From NCBI RefSeq assembly GCF_001431725.1, contig NZ_CP013106.1, positions 4,216,001-4,280,000 on the forward strand: a stretch of DNA of 64,000 bases, given 5' to 3'. The stretch's first letter is position 1; the number at the start of each line of letters is the position of its first letter. The position numbers and the translations under genes were made by a program. The DNA comes from Halomonas huangheensis (GTDB lineage: Bacteria; Pseudomonadota; Gammaproteobacteria; Pseudomonadales; Halomonadaceae). Below are positions 9,724 to 19,337 of this stretch, piece after piece. The notes below the pieces were generated by a model. The model was not told the DNA's origin and did no database searches. It saw nothing but the letters and a program-made list of their open reading frames with translations.

Positions 9724-10554
9724 ATGCAGACCATTCCAGCAGAGAACATTCCCGCCACCGGCTCGCTGCAGATTCGTGTCGGAGACAGTGTGATTGATGA
9801 GGCCACCATCGCCGGGGAAATGCAATTTCATCCCGCTGCCAGTCATGATGTTGCCGCCAGGGCAGCGGCAAGGGCGCTGGTCATTCAAGAGCTGCTGCGT
9901 CAGCGCGCCATGATGCTCGACCTGCACAACGATGCCCACACCGCGCCTGATGACTACTATCCCGGTGAAAGTGATATCGCCCAGATGCTGGACCGGGAGC
10001 TGCAGGTGCCCGACCCGGATGAAGATGCGTGTCGGCGCTACCATGCCCATCACCCAGAGCGCTTCTGCGAACCACCTCAATATCGTGTCAGGCACATCCT
10101 GCTGGCCGCTGCACCGGATGATGCCGAAGGCCGCGACCGTCAGTATCGGCAGGCAGGCAAGTTGGTCAAGAGCCTGGCCAAGCAGGGTGAGCGCTTTACC
10201 GAACTGGCTCAGCGTCACTCCAGCTGCCCATCTCGTGATCAGGGTGGGGAGTTGGGTTGGCTCCAGCCCGGACAGACAGTATCTGAACTGGACCGGGCAC
10301 TGGAACACTTGCCGACTGGACTGCATGACCGTCCGTTGGCTTCACGTTATGGCTGGCATGTGGTGTGCGTGGATGAGCGCAGGGAAAAGCTTGCCCTGCC
10401 CTTTGACGCCGTGCGAGATCGGGTTGTGCGTGAGTTGACGGAGCAGGCGACGCGTATGGCGCTGCGGCACTATCTGCTGGCGCTGGAAGCGGAGATCGGC
10501 GTGGAGGGATTTTCCCTCGACGATGATGCCATGGACGGATCATTGGTGCGTTAG
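9724..10554 (+). CDS. Cytoplasmic parvulin-type peptidyl-prolyl isomerase of the nar operon
   Basis: A 276-residue PpiC/parvulin (rotamase) protein. The catalytic domain spans about residues 115-220 and contains the family motifs YRVRHILLAA, FTELAQRHSSCPSRDQGGELGWLQPGQ and the final RYGWHVVCVDE. An N-terminal helical segment resembles NifM-like chaperones. No signal peptide is visible, so unlike SurA it should act in the cytoplasm. Similar isomerases are the last gene of narGHJI operons in Pseudomonas and Halomonas relatives, which suggests it helps fold NarG or NarH; the direct role is inference. GAGGGAGG lies 5 bases upstream of the start. A hairpin follows the gene. Confidence 0.88.
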   Translation: MQTIPAENIPATGSLQIRVGDSVIDEATIAGEMQFHPAASHDVAARAAARALVIQELLRQRAMMLDLHNDAHTAPDDYYPGESDIAQMLDRELQVPDPDEDACRRYHAHHPERFCEPPQYRVRHILLAAAPDDAEGRDRQYRQAGKLVKSLAKQGERFTELAQRHSSCPSRDQGGELGWLQPGQTVSELDRALEHLPTGLHDRPLASRYGWHVVCVDERREKLALPFDAVRDRVVRELTEQATRMALRHYLLALEAEIGVEGFSLDDDAMDGSLVR

Positions 10555-10576
10555 ACGCCAGCCCGCACCATCAATG

Positions 10577-10610
10577 CCGAAGCCTCGCGAGTTTCCCCGC
10601 GAGGCTTCGG
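10577..10610. terminator. Strong hairpin between convergent nar and sulfatase operons
   Basis: A perfect 13-bp stem, CCGAAGCCTCGCG paired with CGCGAGGCTTCGG, closes an 8-base loop. It lies 22 bp after the stop of the foldase gene and 38 bp before the end of the convergent sulfatase gene. There is no clear T-run on either side, so efficient intrinsic termination is inferred from position and stem strength only. Confidence 0.7.
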
Positions 10611-10648
10611 TGATGCCCATCAGAATAGGCGCTATGCAGTGACTGAGC

Positions 10649-12670
10649 TCAGCCGTCGTTATCGGTAGCAGGAGCTGCAGAGGTCACGACCGGGAAGGTC
10701 GGGGTGAAATCATCCATCAGTGAGAACAGTTGCCCCAGCACCTTGATATCACCCTCAGCGGTGACATGCCCGGCTTCAATCTCGTCACCAAGCGTGGTCT
10801 GATGCAGAAGCACACGATTGACCACATCGCGATTCAGCGACAGGCTCAAATCGGCTTCAGCGGCCCCCTCATCGATTCCCTCTCGATAACGCAGCACCGA
10901 GTTGGAGAGACTCATGCGGAAATCCTGTGCCGCCTCACCGGTAAAGTGCCAGTCGATATCCAGCTCGATGCCATCGGCCCTGGGCCCATTGAGGCGTACC
11001 GCCAGCAGATCGAAGACCTGCTCGATAGGCAGTACCTGGAGGATATCCGGCGAAGCCGTCGTCACCACACTCGCCGGGTCGAATCCGTTTCTCAGTTCGC
11101 GGGCTCCCGTCAGGTATATATTGCGCCATGGTGCGGACTCTGCCTGATACCCCAGCTGTTCGAAGATATCAGCCTGAAGTGCCTTGGCATCCTGGTTGTC
11201 TGGCTGAGACATCACCAGATGATTCATCAGCATCGCTGCCCAGCGGTAGTCTCCAGCATCGAAGGCTTCACGCCCCTGCTCCATTACTGACTCGGCGCCC
11301 CCCATGGCCTCAACATAACGTTCTCCGGCGGCCTGTTCGGGAAGCGGGTCAAGCGTTGCAGGATTACCGCTCCAGAACCCCAGGTAGCGCTGATAGATGC
11401 CCTTCACATTGTGTTCGATAGTGCCGTAGTAGCCACGGTTGAACCACTCGTTGGCCAGGCTATCCGGCACCTCGATGGCTTCAGCGATTTCATCTCGCTT
11501 GTACCCCAGGTTGGCCAGGCGCAATGTCTGGTCATGCAGATACTTGAGCATGTCGCGTTGTTTCTCGATGGTTTCATACACGTCCTCCTGCCCCCAACGC
11601 GGCCAGTAGTGTGACGTGAGCACGACATCCGTACGATCACCGAAGTAGCGCAGCATCTCATCCAGCGCGCGCGACCACTGGAGTGCATCACGTATCTGAG
11701 CGCCGCGCGGTGTGAGGATGTTATGCAGAGACGCGTTGAGAATCTCTGCCGCCAGCAGCGCACGCTGTTCGGGGAAGTAGAACACCATCTCAGCATCGGC
11801 TTCGGTGCCCGGCGCCATCAGGAATTCGATATCGACCCCATCCACGGTCATGGTCTGCCCGCTGTGAGTCACGAACTCCGTGGGTTCGACCAGCGTAAAG
11901 GAGCCATTGGATACTCCCTTACCCAGGCCGCTATCGATCTGCTGCTGGACGTTGCGCGGCAAGCCGAAGCCGAACATGTACTGGGCACGTCGACTCATGA
12001 CGTTGCCCAGCAGTACCGACTCGCTGGCGACATGGTCAGTGAAGTGCTCTGGCGCAATCACTCTGACGTTACCCGCCTCGGCATCTTCGCTGGCAATAAC
12101 GCCCTTCACCCCCGCGAAATGATCCGCGTGCGAGTGGGTATAGATGACCGCCGTGACCGGACGCTCGCCAAGCTCGCTGTTGACCAGCTCCAGCGCGGCG
12201 CGGGAAGGCTCGGCCGTCGTCAGCGGATCAACGACAATCCAGCCTGTGGCGCCACGAATGACCGTCATCGTAGCGAGGTCGAAGCCGCGAACTTGATAGA
12301 TATCGTCGGTGACCTCATACAAGCCTGGCGTATTGTTGAGCTGGGCCAGACGCCACAGGCTAGGATTCACGCTGTCTGGAGCATCTCCCTGAAGGAATTC
12401 CTGATAGGCCGCCACATCCCATACCACCCGGCCGTCGGCATTCTTGACCACCAACTCGGGCGTCGCCTTGATCAAGCCACGACCTGCATTTCCAAAATCT
12501 GCGCGATCGGAAAAATCCAACGCTTTCAGCACCTCCGCGTTAGCCGCTTGAGTGGCTTCGGTCGCCGCCTTCGGCGCGATGGCGTCGGGGGACTGGGCCT
12601 GCGCCAGTCCGGCACTGCCCAGAGCGATGGCGGCGACCAATACAGAAGCCTTGAAAGGGAATCGAGTCAT
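10649..12670 (-). CDS. Alkyl/aryl sulfatase of the SdsA1 metallo-beta-lactamase family
   Basis: Predicted periplasmic alkylsulfatase that hydrolyses alkyl sulfate esters such as dodecyl sulfate to alcohol and sulfate. The 673-residue chain starts with a signal peptide (TRFPFKASVLVAAIALGSAGLAQAQ). The binuclear zinc motif THSHADH gives His179, His181, Asp183 and His184, near the positions in P. aeruginosa SdsA1 (169-174). A dimerisation region and a C-terminal SCP2-like lipid-binding domain (last about 120 residues) complete the family architecture. The start at 12670 is chosen because AACGAGGA precedes it and the signal peptide begins there; an in-frame extension to 12781 only adds non-signal sequence. 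It lies 114 bp after a DUF1302 outer-membrane gene on the same strand, which may help substrate entry. Confidence 0.9.
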   Translation of the reverse strand: MTRFPFKASVLVAAIALGSAGLAQAQSPDAIAPKAATEATQAANAEVLKALDFSDRADFGNAGRGLIKATPELVVKNADGRVVWDVAAYQEFLQGDAPDSVNPSLWRLAQLNNTPGLYEVTDDIYQVRGFDLATMTVIRGATGWIVVDPLTTAEPSRAALELVNSELGERPVTAVIYTHSHADHFAGVKGVIASEDAEAGNVRVIAPEHFTDHVASESVLLGNVMSRRAQYMFGFGLPRNVQQQIDSGLGKGVSNGSFTLVEPTEFVTHSGQTMTVDGVDIEFLMAPGTEADAEMVFYFPEQRALLAAEILNASLHNILTPRGAQIRDALQWSRALDEMLRYFGDRTDVVLTSHYWPRWGQEDVYETIEKQRDMLKYLHDQTLRLANLGYKRDEIAEAIEVPDSLANEWFNRGYYGTIEHNVKGIYQRYLGFWSGNPATLDPLPEQAAGERYVEAMGGAESVMEQGREAFDAGDYRWAAMLMNHLVMSQPDNQDAKALQADIFEQLGYQAESAPWRNIYLTGARELRNGFDPASVVTTASPDILQVLPIEQVFDLLAVRLNGPRADGIELDIDWHFTGEAAQDFRMSLSNSVLRYREGIDEGAAEADLSLSLNRDVVNRVLLHQTTLGDEIEAGHVTAEGDIKVLGQLFSLMDDFTPTFPVVTSAAPATDNDG

Positions 12671-12784
12671 GGCGTTTCCTCGTTGTGTGATTGTCATGTC
12701 GTCATTGCCGTGTCGGGTTGGTGTATCGAAAAGATGGGCAGCCGGCCTTGTGCGAAAAGTCGGTGAGCGATGATCAGGCAAGGC

Positions 12785-14740
12785 CTAGAAACTCACCCCC
12801 ACACTGGCGGTGATAAAGTCGAAATCGGTATCCGCGTACGGCGTATTGCCACTTCCGGCCCACAGGATTTCGGCATGGTAGCGATCCTGGTAGTCGGCCT
12901 TGAGCCCGACACTGCCGAGCAGACGGTCCTCGACGAAATTGACGTCATAGGACCAGCCGGACACGTCATGACCGAACATGGCGTAGGGAGTCAGCGTCAG
13001 CCCCGGTATGACGTTGGGATAGATCAGTTGGCCGCGCAGTCGATAGCCCCAGGAGAAGTCCGTGGTATATCCATCGCCGGAGCAGCCGCGGTCAGTGTAA
13101 TCAGGGCCGGAGGTGCCAATGGCACAGCCGATCTCGCTCCCCTGTGCCAGATCAGTGCCATAGACATCCCCCTTGTTGTAACGACGCTCATCAAGACTCG
13201 CCAGATCATGGACGTACTTCATGCCCACCTCTCCGACCAGCACCAGCGCCTTCGAGCCGAGTACGCCCGGCACCGGCTGAATGGCACCGAAGGTCAGCTG
13301 CGAGACGTCGTAGCGGTCATAGCCCTCGAAGATACCGCCAGCAGGCGTTGACCTTGCGCCATCCGCCAGTGTGATGTCTTCTCCGATAGCACCAGAGAGA
13401 GCATTCGGGTCACGTACAAAGGAAGCGACCAGATCCGCGGTGGCCAGCTGCAGCGGTTGATCATGACGGAAGCTGTATTCGCCGAAGACCTGCGTCGCCT
13501 GACCAAACCTGGAGTGCAGACCAAGACCGAAGACCTGGATATCTTCCGGGTAATCATTGAAGTACTTCGCGTTGAGGTCAGGGTCATAAGTGGAATCACC
13601 GGGCGGTCGCCAGCCAGGCGACAGGCCGCTATCGTCTGGACCGCTATATCCCCCCGTGATGACACTGACGTAAGGTCGGCGCGAATGGATATTCATGGCG
13701 TAAGCGGACAGCGCGGTATCTTCGCTCGGCTGGTAGGCAAGGCTGATCCCGAACTGGCCAGAGTCACTGGGAGTATTGTCCGCTGCACGGTCAACGAATA
13801 GCCCATTCTCATAGGCATATCGATCATCGGATCCCGCAGGGACGGCACCAGCACAGCCTTCTGCGACATAGTCATGAGTGCTGAATGCCGTACCGCAACC
13901 ATCAAGTACCGAGCTGTCCCAGTCGAGTTGATAGAAGGCGCCCAACTGCCAGCTTTTGCTCAGTTCAAGTTCTGCGAGCAGTAATGTCGTCGGCAGACGC
14001 AGATTGTCCCCCGGCATGCGTAACGCTGCCGGCCGATAGGGGTTAACGGTGTTGATACCATTGATGAAGAACTTGCTTTCCCCCCAGGACAGGTATTGAT
14101 CTCCGAGGGTGACCTTGAGGTCATGGTCGGCTACATCAAAGTTGCCGTAAGCATACACCTCAGTGAAGGACGCCCCCTTGAAACGCGAGAGTCGATGATA
14201 GTTGCTGTCATCCAGCGGCTCATTGCTGGCATAGCCATTGGCTAGACTGCCGAAAGGCACTTCGTGATGCTCCTGAAAGGCGTCATACCAGGCCTTGCCA
14301 GCAATCCGAGCGCCCACATTGCGGTATGACAGGTCCAACTGAGTGGTGAAGATGATCGGTGTTGAGGCCAGCTCACGCTCGGAATAATTGCCACGAGCAT
14401 CATCATTGTTGCGCCCACCCTCGGGGTTATAGCCGCTGCCCTTTAACCCAGCGGCCTCGGCATTACCCTGAAACAGACGGTCACTGTCAGCGGACTCGGC
14501 ACTCCATATTGCACCAGCGGTCAGCGACCCCGACAGAGTCGCGTCGACCTCTCCAAACGACATATCGAGCGCCCAGGCCGGAGAGACCAGAAGAACAAGG
14601 CAGGAGAGGAAAATGTATGGCACTCCCGAAGCCAGACGTTTCGAGATCGTTCTTGATGCCCTGGGACAGCAAGATACAGAAAACTGGGCATGGCGATTCC
14701 TTCGCGCACGATGGGTCTGCGCGATTTGGGGCGCTGGCAT
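12785..14740 (-). CDS. DUF1302 family outer-membrane protein
   Basis: A 651-residue secreted protein of the DUF1302 family. The N-terminal region has an unusually long basic segment (about 38 residues) before the hydrophobic stretch GVPYIFLSCLVLLVSPAWA, after which LDMSFGEVDATLSGSLTAGA starts the mature family domain. Alternating hydrophobic and polar strands and an aromatic-rich pattern ending in VGVSF suggest a beta-barrel in the outer membrane. AAGGA lies 7 bases before the ATG at 14740, supporting this start in spite of the long n-region. DUF1302 proteins usually sit beside genes for degradation of hydrophobic compounds (often with DUF1329). Here the partner is an alkylsulfatase, so a role in alkyl sulfate or alcohol uptake is a reasonable inference. 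Confidence 0.85.
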   Translation of the reverse strand: MPAPQIAQTHRARRNRHAQFSVSCCPRASRTISKRLASGVPYIFLSCLVLLVSPAWALDMSFGEVDATLSGSLTAGAIWSAESADSDRLFQGNAEAAGLKGSGYNPEGGRNNDDARGNYSERELASTPIIFTTQLDLSYRNVGARIAGKAWYDAFQEHHEVPFGSLANGYASNEPLDDSNYHRLSRFKGASFTEVYAYGNFDVADHDLKVTLGDQYLSWGESKFFINGINTVNPYRPAALRMPGDNLRLPTTLLLAELELSKSWQLGAFYQLDWDSSVLDGCGTAFSTHDYVAEGCAGAVPAGSDDRYAYENGLFVDRAADNTPSDSGQFGISLAYQPSEDTALSAYAMNIHSRRPYVSVITGGYSGPDDSGLSPGWRPPGDSTYDPDLNAKYFNDYPEDIQVFGLGLHSRFGQATQVFGEYSFRHDQPLQLATADLVASFVRDPNALSGAIGEDITLADGARSTPAGGIFEGYDRYDVSQLTFGAIQPVPGVLGSKALVLVGEVGMKYVHDLASLDERRYNKGDVYGTDLAQGSEIGCAIGTSGPDYTDRGCSGDGYTTDFSWGYRLRGQLIYPNVIPGLTLTPYAMFGHDVSGWSYDVNFVEDRLLGSVGLKADYQDRYHAEILWAGSGNTPYADTDFDFITASVGVSF

Positions 14741-15044
14741 AGCGTAGTCCTTATCGATCTTGTTGTTGTCGTTGTTGCGCAGGCCTTATGTGCGGTGGCC
14801 TACCCGTCAGGAGACATGCTTCGAGGTTCCTGGCGGCGTACAGGATCGTGCTGCAGTTCGACCATCAGCCGAGCATCACTTCCTCGACCGGACACAGGAC
14901 TGGAATGGATCGCTATCCCGTAAGTCATGGCGTGGCTTGAGCGCATTGCACCTCACCTGTGTTTGTTATGTGCTGGTGGTGTCAGTGCAGAATAGAGAAG
15001 TCACGTAGGCGGGTATTGACTCAACATGCAGCCAATTTGACATA
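14741..15044. other. Intergenic region upstream of the DUF1302 gene
   Basis: About 300 bp between the 3' end of the AraC-type regulator gene and the DUF1302 start. It must hold the promoter for the DUF1302-sulfatase pair. A TTGACATAT sequence near 15037 was noted, but it is on the plus strand and no partner element was found. I see no gene here. Confidence 0.4.
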
Positions 15045-16058
15045 TCACGCAGGTTTGGCGATTTCCATCTTATGCTTTCGTCGCCATTGAGTAGGACTTT
15101 CCCCAGTGACGCGTTTGAAACCGCGCGTCAAGGCACTCAACTGGCTATAGCCAATCAGCTCGGCGATCTCACTCAAGCTCAAGTCGGTATCGAGCATATA
15201 AGTCTGTGCCGCCTGCATTCGCGCTCGATCAAGCAACTGCTGAAAGCTCACCCCACGATGGGCCAGTCGAGCCTGCAGCGTTCGCGCGGGCACCGCCAGC
15301 GCACCAGCCACGGCATCCAGCGTCACCTGATCCAGCGGCAGGAGGTTGGTGATGATCCATTCCACCTTGTCTTCGATCTCACTCCACTGATGATGGCGCA
15401 TCAGCGAGTTGATCAGCCTCCGCAACATCGGGCTGCCACCGGCGATACGCTCCTCCAGACAGGCTCCATCAAAGACCAGCGCACAATCATGATTATTGAA
15501 GCACAGTGGTGCCTGCAGCAGGCGTGTATAGGGCTCCGCATCCACTGGTTCACTACCGACGAGATATGCAGCTCGCAGCTTGAGCGGCTCACCACGCAGG
15601 AAGGTGATGATGTTATAGGCAACCATCAGCGTATGGTCACTGTGCTGGCGAGAGGAGCGCGCCTGATCATCGACCTGATAGGTAAAGTGCCAGGATGCCT
15701 GGTCATCGCTTTCAACCAGCCTCACTTCAAGCCCTTGAACGTGGCGGCCGATCTGTTCGCCAATCGTGACCAGCGCTTCACGCATGGTTCCACTGTGTTG
15801 GACCAGTAACCCCACCAGGCCAAGCGTGGAGATATTCTGTTGTCGTCCCAGCAGTAGTCCGAAATGGCGGCAGCCAGTGGCCCGTGCACCGAGTTCGAGC
15901 AAGTCGATCTTGGTGGTGACAGGGATCAGGCGATCCGGGCGGTCGAGGTAGTCCGGAGGCAGGCTCAAGTCGGCGAGCAACTGGTGTGCATCAACCTTGC
16001 GCTCTGCCAGCAGCGCAACATACCCCGTCAGGGCGGCGACACGAACCATCTGCTGCAT
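15045..16058 (-). CDS. AraC-family transcriptional regulator (AraC-binding-like N-domain)
   Basis: A 337-residue AraC/XylS regulator of the long-chain-responsive OruR/ArgR-like group, with an N-terminal effector domain of about 230 residues (MVRVAALTGYVALLAERKVDAHQLL onward) and a C-terminal double helix-turn-helix. The second HTH is clear in LSLSEIAELIGYSQLSALTRGFKRVTGESPTQWRR. GGAGT lies 9 bases before the start. It is immediately upstream of and co-directional with the DUF1302 and alkylsulfatase genes, so it is the likely activator of that pair, with a fatty alcohol or alkyl sulfate as a plausible effector (inference). Relatives of this architecture regulate alkane, choline-derivative and alcohol catabolism. 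Confidence 0.88.
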   Translation of the reverse strand: MQQMVRVAALTGYVALLAERKVDAHQLLADLSLPPDYLDRPDRLIPVTTKIDLLELGARATGCRHFGLLLGRQQNISTLGLVGLLVQHSGTMREALVTIGEQIGRHVQGLEVRLVESDDQASWHFTYQVDDQARSSRQHSDHTLMVAYNIITFLRGEPLKLRAAYLVGSEPVDAEPYTRLLQAPLCFNNHDCALVFDGACLEERIAGGSPMLRRLINSLMRHHQWSEIEDKVEWIITNLLPLDQVTLDAVAGALAVPARTLQARLAHRGVSFQQLLDRARMQAAQTYMLDTDLSLSEIAELIGYSQLSALTRGFKRVTGESPTQWRRKHKMEIAKPA

Positions 16059-16253
16059 TCAGCTCTACTCCATGGGACCCGGAAACGATCTGGCCAGTAT
16101 ACCGAGCCTCGACCGGTCACGCGTCCCGGACGAAGGACCAGGGAGCTGGAGAGGCGACGTACCGCGCTGGTAACCATCATCATTCGTGACTGACGACAAG
16201 TTTCAGCGGATATCGGCGCGGCTCCGAGCCCGGCATATCGTCATGGGAAATTC

Positions 16254-19200
16254 ATGGAAAATTCATCCACCTGGCACTGGTACAAGCTCAGGCTTGAGGC
16301 ACTCCTCCAGCAAGCAAGAGCGCCCAGCATGTCATACCGAATCGATAGCGATGCGCTGCGTCGCTACAGCGCCGACGGCGTGTTATCCACTGTCCTGAGT
16401 CCGGCTCAGCAGCAACGTTTCGAGACTGCAATCGAGAGCGCGCTCGAATCGCGGGAAGATGCTGGAGGGCCTGGCGAGCTGAATGTCGATGAGGAGCGCA
16501 TTTTCGTCGTCGAGGAAGGTGACAGCCTGGTACAGATCGCCGATGAGTTGAATGTCGACCTCAACGAGTTGCTCGATCTCAACCAGCGTGAGGATATTCC
16601 AGACCCTGACCAGATCGATGTCGGCGATGTGGTATTCGTCCCACACACATCTCCGCAAGAAGCCGCAACGTCACCACGCAATGCGCAGGGTATCCCCGAA
16701 GGCGAAACGGACTTTGTGCAGAGCCTTCGCCAGCAGGGTAACGACCTGGAGTATGCCGATGATCCCTCGGCTATCGACATGGATGCCGAGGTTGGCCATC
16801 TGGCAACTGATGTCCAGAGCTATGTGGAAGCCCTCCCCCCTGCTGAGCGGCAGGCAGCGTTGCAGCGTTTGTATGACAACGACTGGGTCGATGCGGGTCC
16901 GGCACAGATGGCCATTGAACAGGCGGCATCCGAGCTCGGAATGGAGCTGGGGGAAACCAGCCACGCCGGGCCCGAGGTGGAGAGTCAAGCCAGAGAGATC
17001 ATCGATGAAGCTCAGGCCGAAAGCGACCCGGACAAGGCACTTCAAATACTGGAAGACGCCTATGACAGCGCGTCTCCTGCGGTGCAGTCTGCCCTCGATC
17101 GTTCCAGTGCTGTCCGTGAGATCGCCGAGAACAGTGCTGCCGACTTCATCTCTGAAGCCCAGACCGCAGAAGACCCGTCACAGGCCCTACGCATCTACGA
17201 AGAAGGCTACAGCAACGCATCCGAGCGAGTTCAGGCTGCTCTGGACCGCTCCAGCGATGGCCAGGCGATCATTGATGACGCCGTCGAGTGGGCCGCCGAG
17301 CCAATGCTCGATGATAGTCATGACCATGAGCTACCGGCAGCCCGCTCCCTGCAGGCCATCGAACGCCTGGAGACACTGACCGCAGACCTGCCCCCCGAGT
17401 TCGCAGCTGGGGTAGTGGATGCCATGCTGCCACAGCTACAACAAGCTCAGCAGAACTTCAGAGATGATGGATATGCCGGAGTCGAAATCGGCTATAACGG
17501 CACACTGACGCTCAACAGCATCCTCGACCGGATAGCGGGTACAGAAAAAGGAGATGCCGCGACACAGCAGATCGTCGAGATGGCAATGATCGACATGAAC
17601 GGTGTGCGCAGTGCCATGTATCAGGCCGCCTCCGAGGGCAACAGCCTGCCTGCTCTTGCCATGGAACTCGCAGCCCATGAAGGCACTACAGAGAGTTTCC
17701 GTGAAGAGGTCATTGCCACCGCCGAGCAGTTCCGTGATCAAACCATCGGCGACCAGTCCGAAGCCTATTACGAACACCTCCAGGAACTGAGCTACCTGAT
17801 CGATACCGGTGACTCAGCCATGACCCCCGAGCAGCTCGAAGCTGCCATCGAGGATTACATCGAGTCCCGGGGCGATGCATGGAGCGAGGAGCTGGAAGGC
17901 CTGCGTGACGATCTCGCTGACAGTGGTGCCACGCTCCTCGAGCATATCCAGCAACTGCAGAGTCTCCCCAACGACATACGTGCCGAGTATCAGGACCGCA
18001 TCGATGCTCTGATCGATGATCCCAATGCACAGCTGGCTGTCTCCACTGCCCTGCAGGAAAATCCCGAATTGGTACGTGGTGAAGCGGGCGATCAACTGGT
18101 CGAGACCTTCAATGAGCTCGGCATCCAGGGCGATGATCCCCTTGCCGCCACCCTGATGGGCACCTATCTCAACGAGAACGTGCTGGGCTCGATGGCAGAT
18201 CTCGACTTCACCGATGCCGACGCCATGGCTGACGCCCGCCAGAGCATTGAAGAGGCGCTGACCGATAAGCCACACCTCGCGGAGTTGATGGGCGTTTCGA
18301 CCGACGACCTCAATGAGTTGGCGACACTGCTCAGCGGCGTCCTTCCCAGCGAACCGCTACCGGGTGGCAACGAATTCGGTCGAGTCAACGGCATCCTGCG
18401 CAATCTCAACAACACCCTCGATCAGATCGATGGCAAGTTCGTGCGCAGCACGCCCTTCAGCACTACCTTCCGTACCACGGCATTCACCATCGTTGGCTCC
18501 GGGCTGATCAACGCCGGTTACAACTTCCTGGAGAATCCAAACCTACGCAACTCCGCCGAGCTGGGTGTGGCGCTATCCCGTGTCGGGGTCGACAGCGCTC
18601 AACTAGTGGCGGCGTACAGTAACATCACTGATTCCCACTCTCCGACGGTGAAGAACCTCAAGGCCGCCGGGAAATTCGTGCACATCATGGGCGCCACTCT
18701 GGCGGCTGCCGATGCAGTATCTCGCTTCCAGGAAGGTGACTACTGGGGTGCCGGACTGAACGCCGGTGTCGCAGGAGGCGTGAGCATAGCGCTCCTGTTC
18801 GGTTCCACGAGTTGGGGCGGCCCAGTCGGTTTCGGTATCGCCACGCTAGCCTCGCTGGGTCTCTACATCAATGAATCAGGCAAGGAGGCGCCCTACCAGA
18901 CTCAGACCACCACCGAGTTCCTGACCCACGCCGGATTCAGCGAGGTAGCTGCCGAGATCCTGATCACGCGCAGCGAAGATGGCCATAATGCCGTGCCTTT
19001 ACTGATGCGCTACGGCGAGCTACATGGTCTTTCACCCGAGCAGACCGTGGAGTGGATCAACTCGATTCCCGAGGGCGATAACGGCGATGTCATGCTGGGC
19101 GCATTGCGTGACAACCTGCTCAATACCCTCGATCAACATCTCGAGAATGGCGATGTCAGCCAATTCAATGAGCATGTTGATGAAGGGTATGAGTTATTCG

Positions 19201-19310
19201 GACCCTCGCTGGGACAATCTCGCGCAGGAGAGCTGGCGCCGAAATCCTCCTTCGAGCTCGACGCCATCCTTCCCATGCTCGATATCGAGTCTCCGCAGGC
19301 CTACGCCTGA
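16254..19310 (+). CDS. Large LysM-domain protein of unknown function
   Basis: A 1018-residue protein not recognised beyond one domain. A LysM peptidoglycan-binding domain covers about residues 82-130 (IFVVEEGDSLVQIADELNVDLNELLDLN...VGDVVFVP). No signal peptide is present. After it come acidic, alpha-helical segments including a duplicated unit around residues 245-335 (EIIDEAQAESDPDKALQIL and FISEAQTAEDPSQALRIY, each ending in ALDRSS). Near residues 820-875 there is a hydrophobic glycine-rich hairpin (AGLNAGVAGGVSIALLFG, then GPVGFGIATLASLGLYI) that could insert in a membrane. Large size, absence of a signal, LysM and a terminal membrane hairpin recall secreted effectors or toxins, but this is speculation. 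An alternative start at 16329 (MSYRIDS) is equally credible; neither has a strong ribosome site. The gene stands alone and is convergent with the ABC exporter, 27 bp apart. Confidence 0.75.
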   Translation: MENSSTWHWYKLRLEALLQQARAPSMSYRIDSDALRRYSADGVLSTVLSPAQQQRFETAIESALESREDAGGPGELNVDEERIFVVEEGDSLVQIADELNVDLNELLDLNQREDIPDPDQIDVGDVVFVPHTSPQEAATSPRNAQGIPEGETDFVQSLRQQGNDLEYADDPSAIDMDAEVGHLATDVQSYVEALPPAERQAALQRLYDNDWVDAGPAQMAIEQAASELGMELGETSHAGPEVESQAREIIDEAQAESDPDKALQILEDAYDSASPAVQSALDRSSAVREIAENSAADFISEAQTAEDPSQALRIYEEGYSNASERVQAALDRSSDGQAIIDDAVEWAAEPMLDDSHDHELPAARSLQAIERLETLTADLPPEFAAGVVDAMLPQLQQAQQNFRDDGYAGVEIGYNGTLTLNSILDRIAGTEKGDAATQQIVEMAMIDMNGVRSAMYQAASEGNSLPALAMELAAHEGTTESFREEVIATAEQFRDQTIGDQSEAYYEHLQELSYLIDTGDSAMTPEQLEAAIEDYIESRGDAWSEELEGLRDDLADSGATLLEHIQQLQSLPNDIRAEYQDRIDALIDDPNAQLAVSTALQENPELVRGEAGDQLVETFNELGIQGDDPLAATLMGTYLNENVLGSMADLDFTDADAMADARQSIEEALTDKPHLAELMGVSTDDLNELATLLSGVLPSEPLPGGNEFGRVNGILRNLNNTLDQIDGKFVRSTPFSTTFRTTAFTIVGSGLINAGYNFLENPNLRNSAELGVALSRVGVDSAQLVAAYSNITDSHSPTVKNLKAAGKFVHIMGATLAAADAVSRFQEGDYWGAGLNAGVAGGVSIALLFGSTSWGGPVGFGIATLASLGLYINESGKEAPYQTQTTTEFLTHAGFSEVAAEILITRSEDGHNAVPLLMRYGELHGLSPEQTVEWINSIPEGDNGDVMLGALRDNLLNTLDQHLENGDVSQFNEHVDEGYELFGPSLGQSRAGELAPKSSFELDAILPMLDIESPQAYA

Positions 19311-19337
19311 TGGTGCGAGGTCAGGTGGCGCCAGCCT

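Noticed and set aside
16254..19310. Peptidoglycan hydrolase call for the LysM protein
   Set aside because: Only the LysM binding domain is seen; no amidase, NlpC/P60, lysozyme or M23 motif follows.
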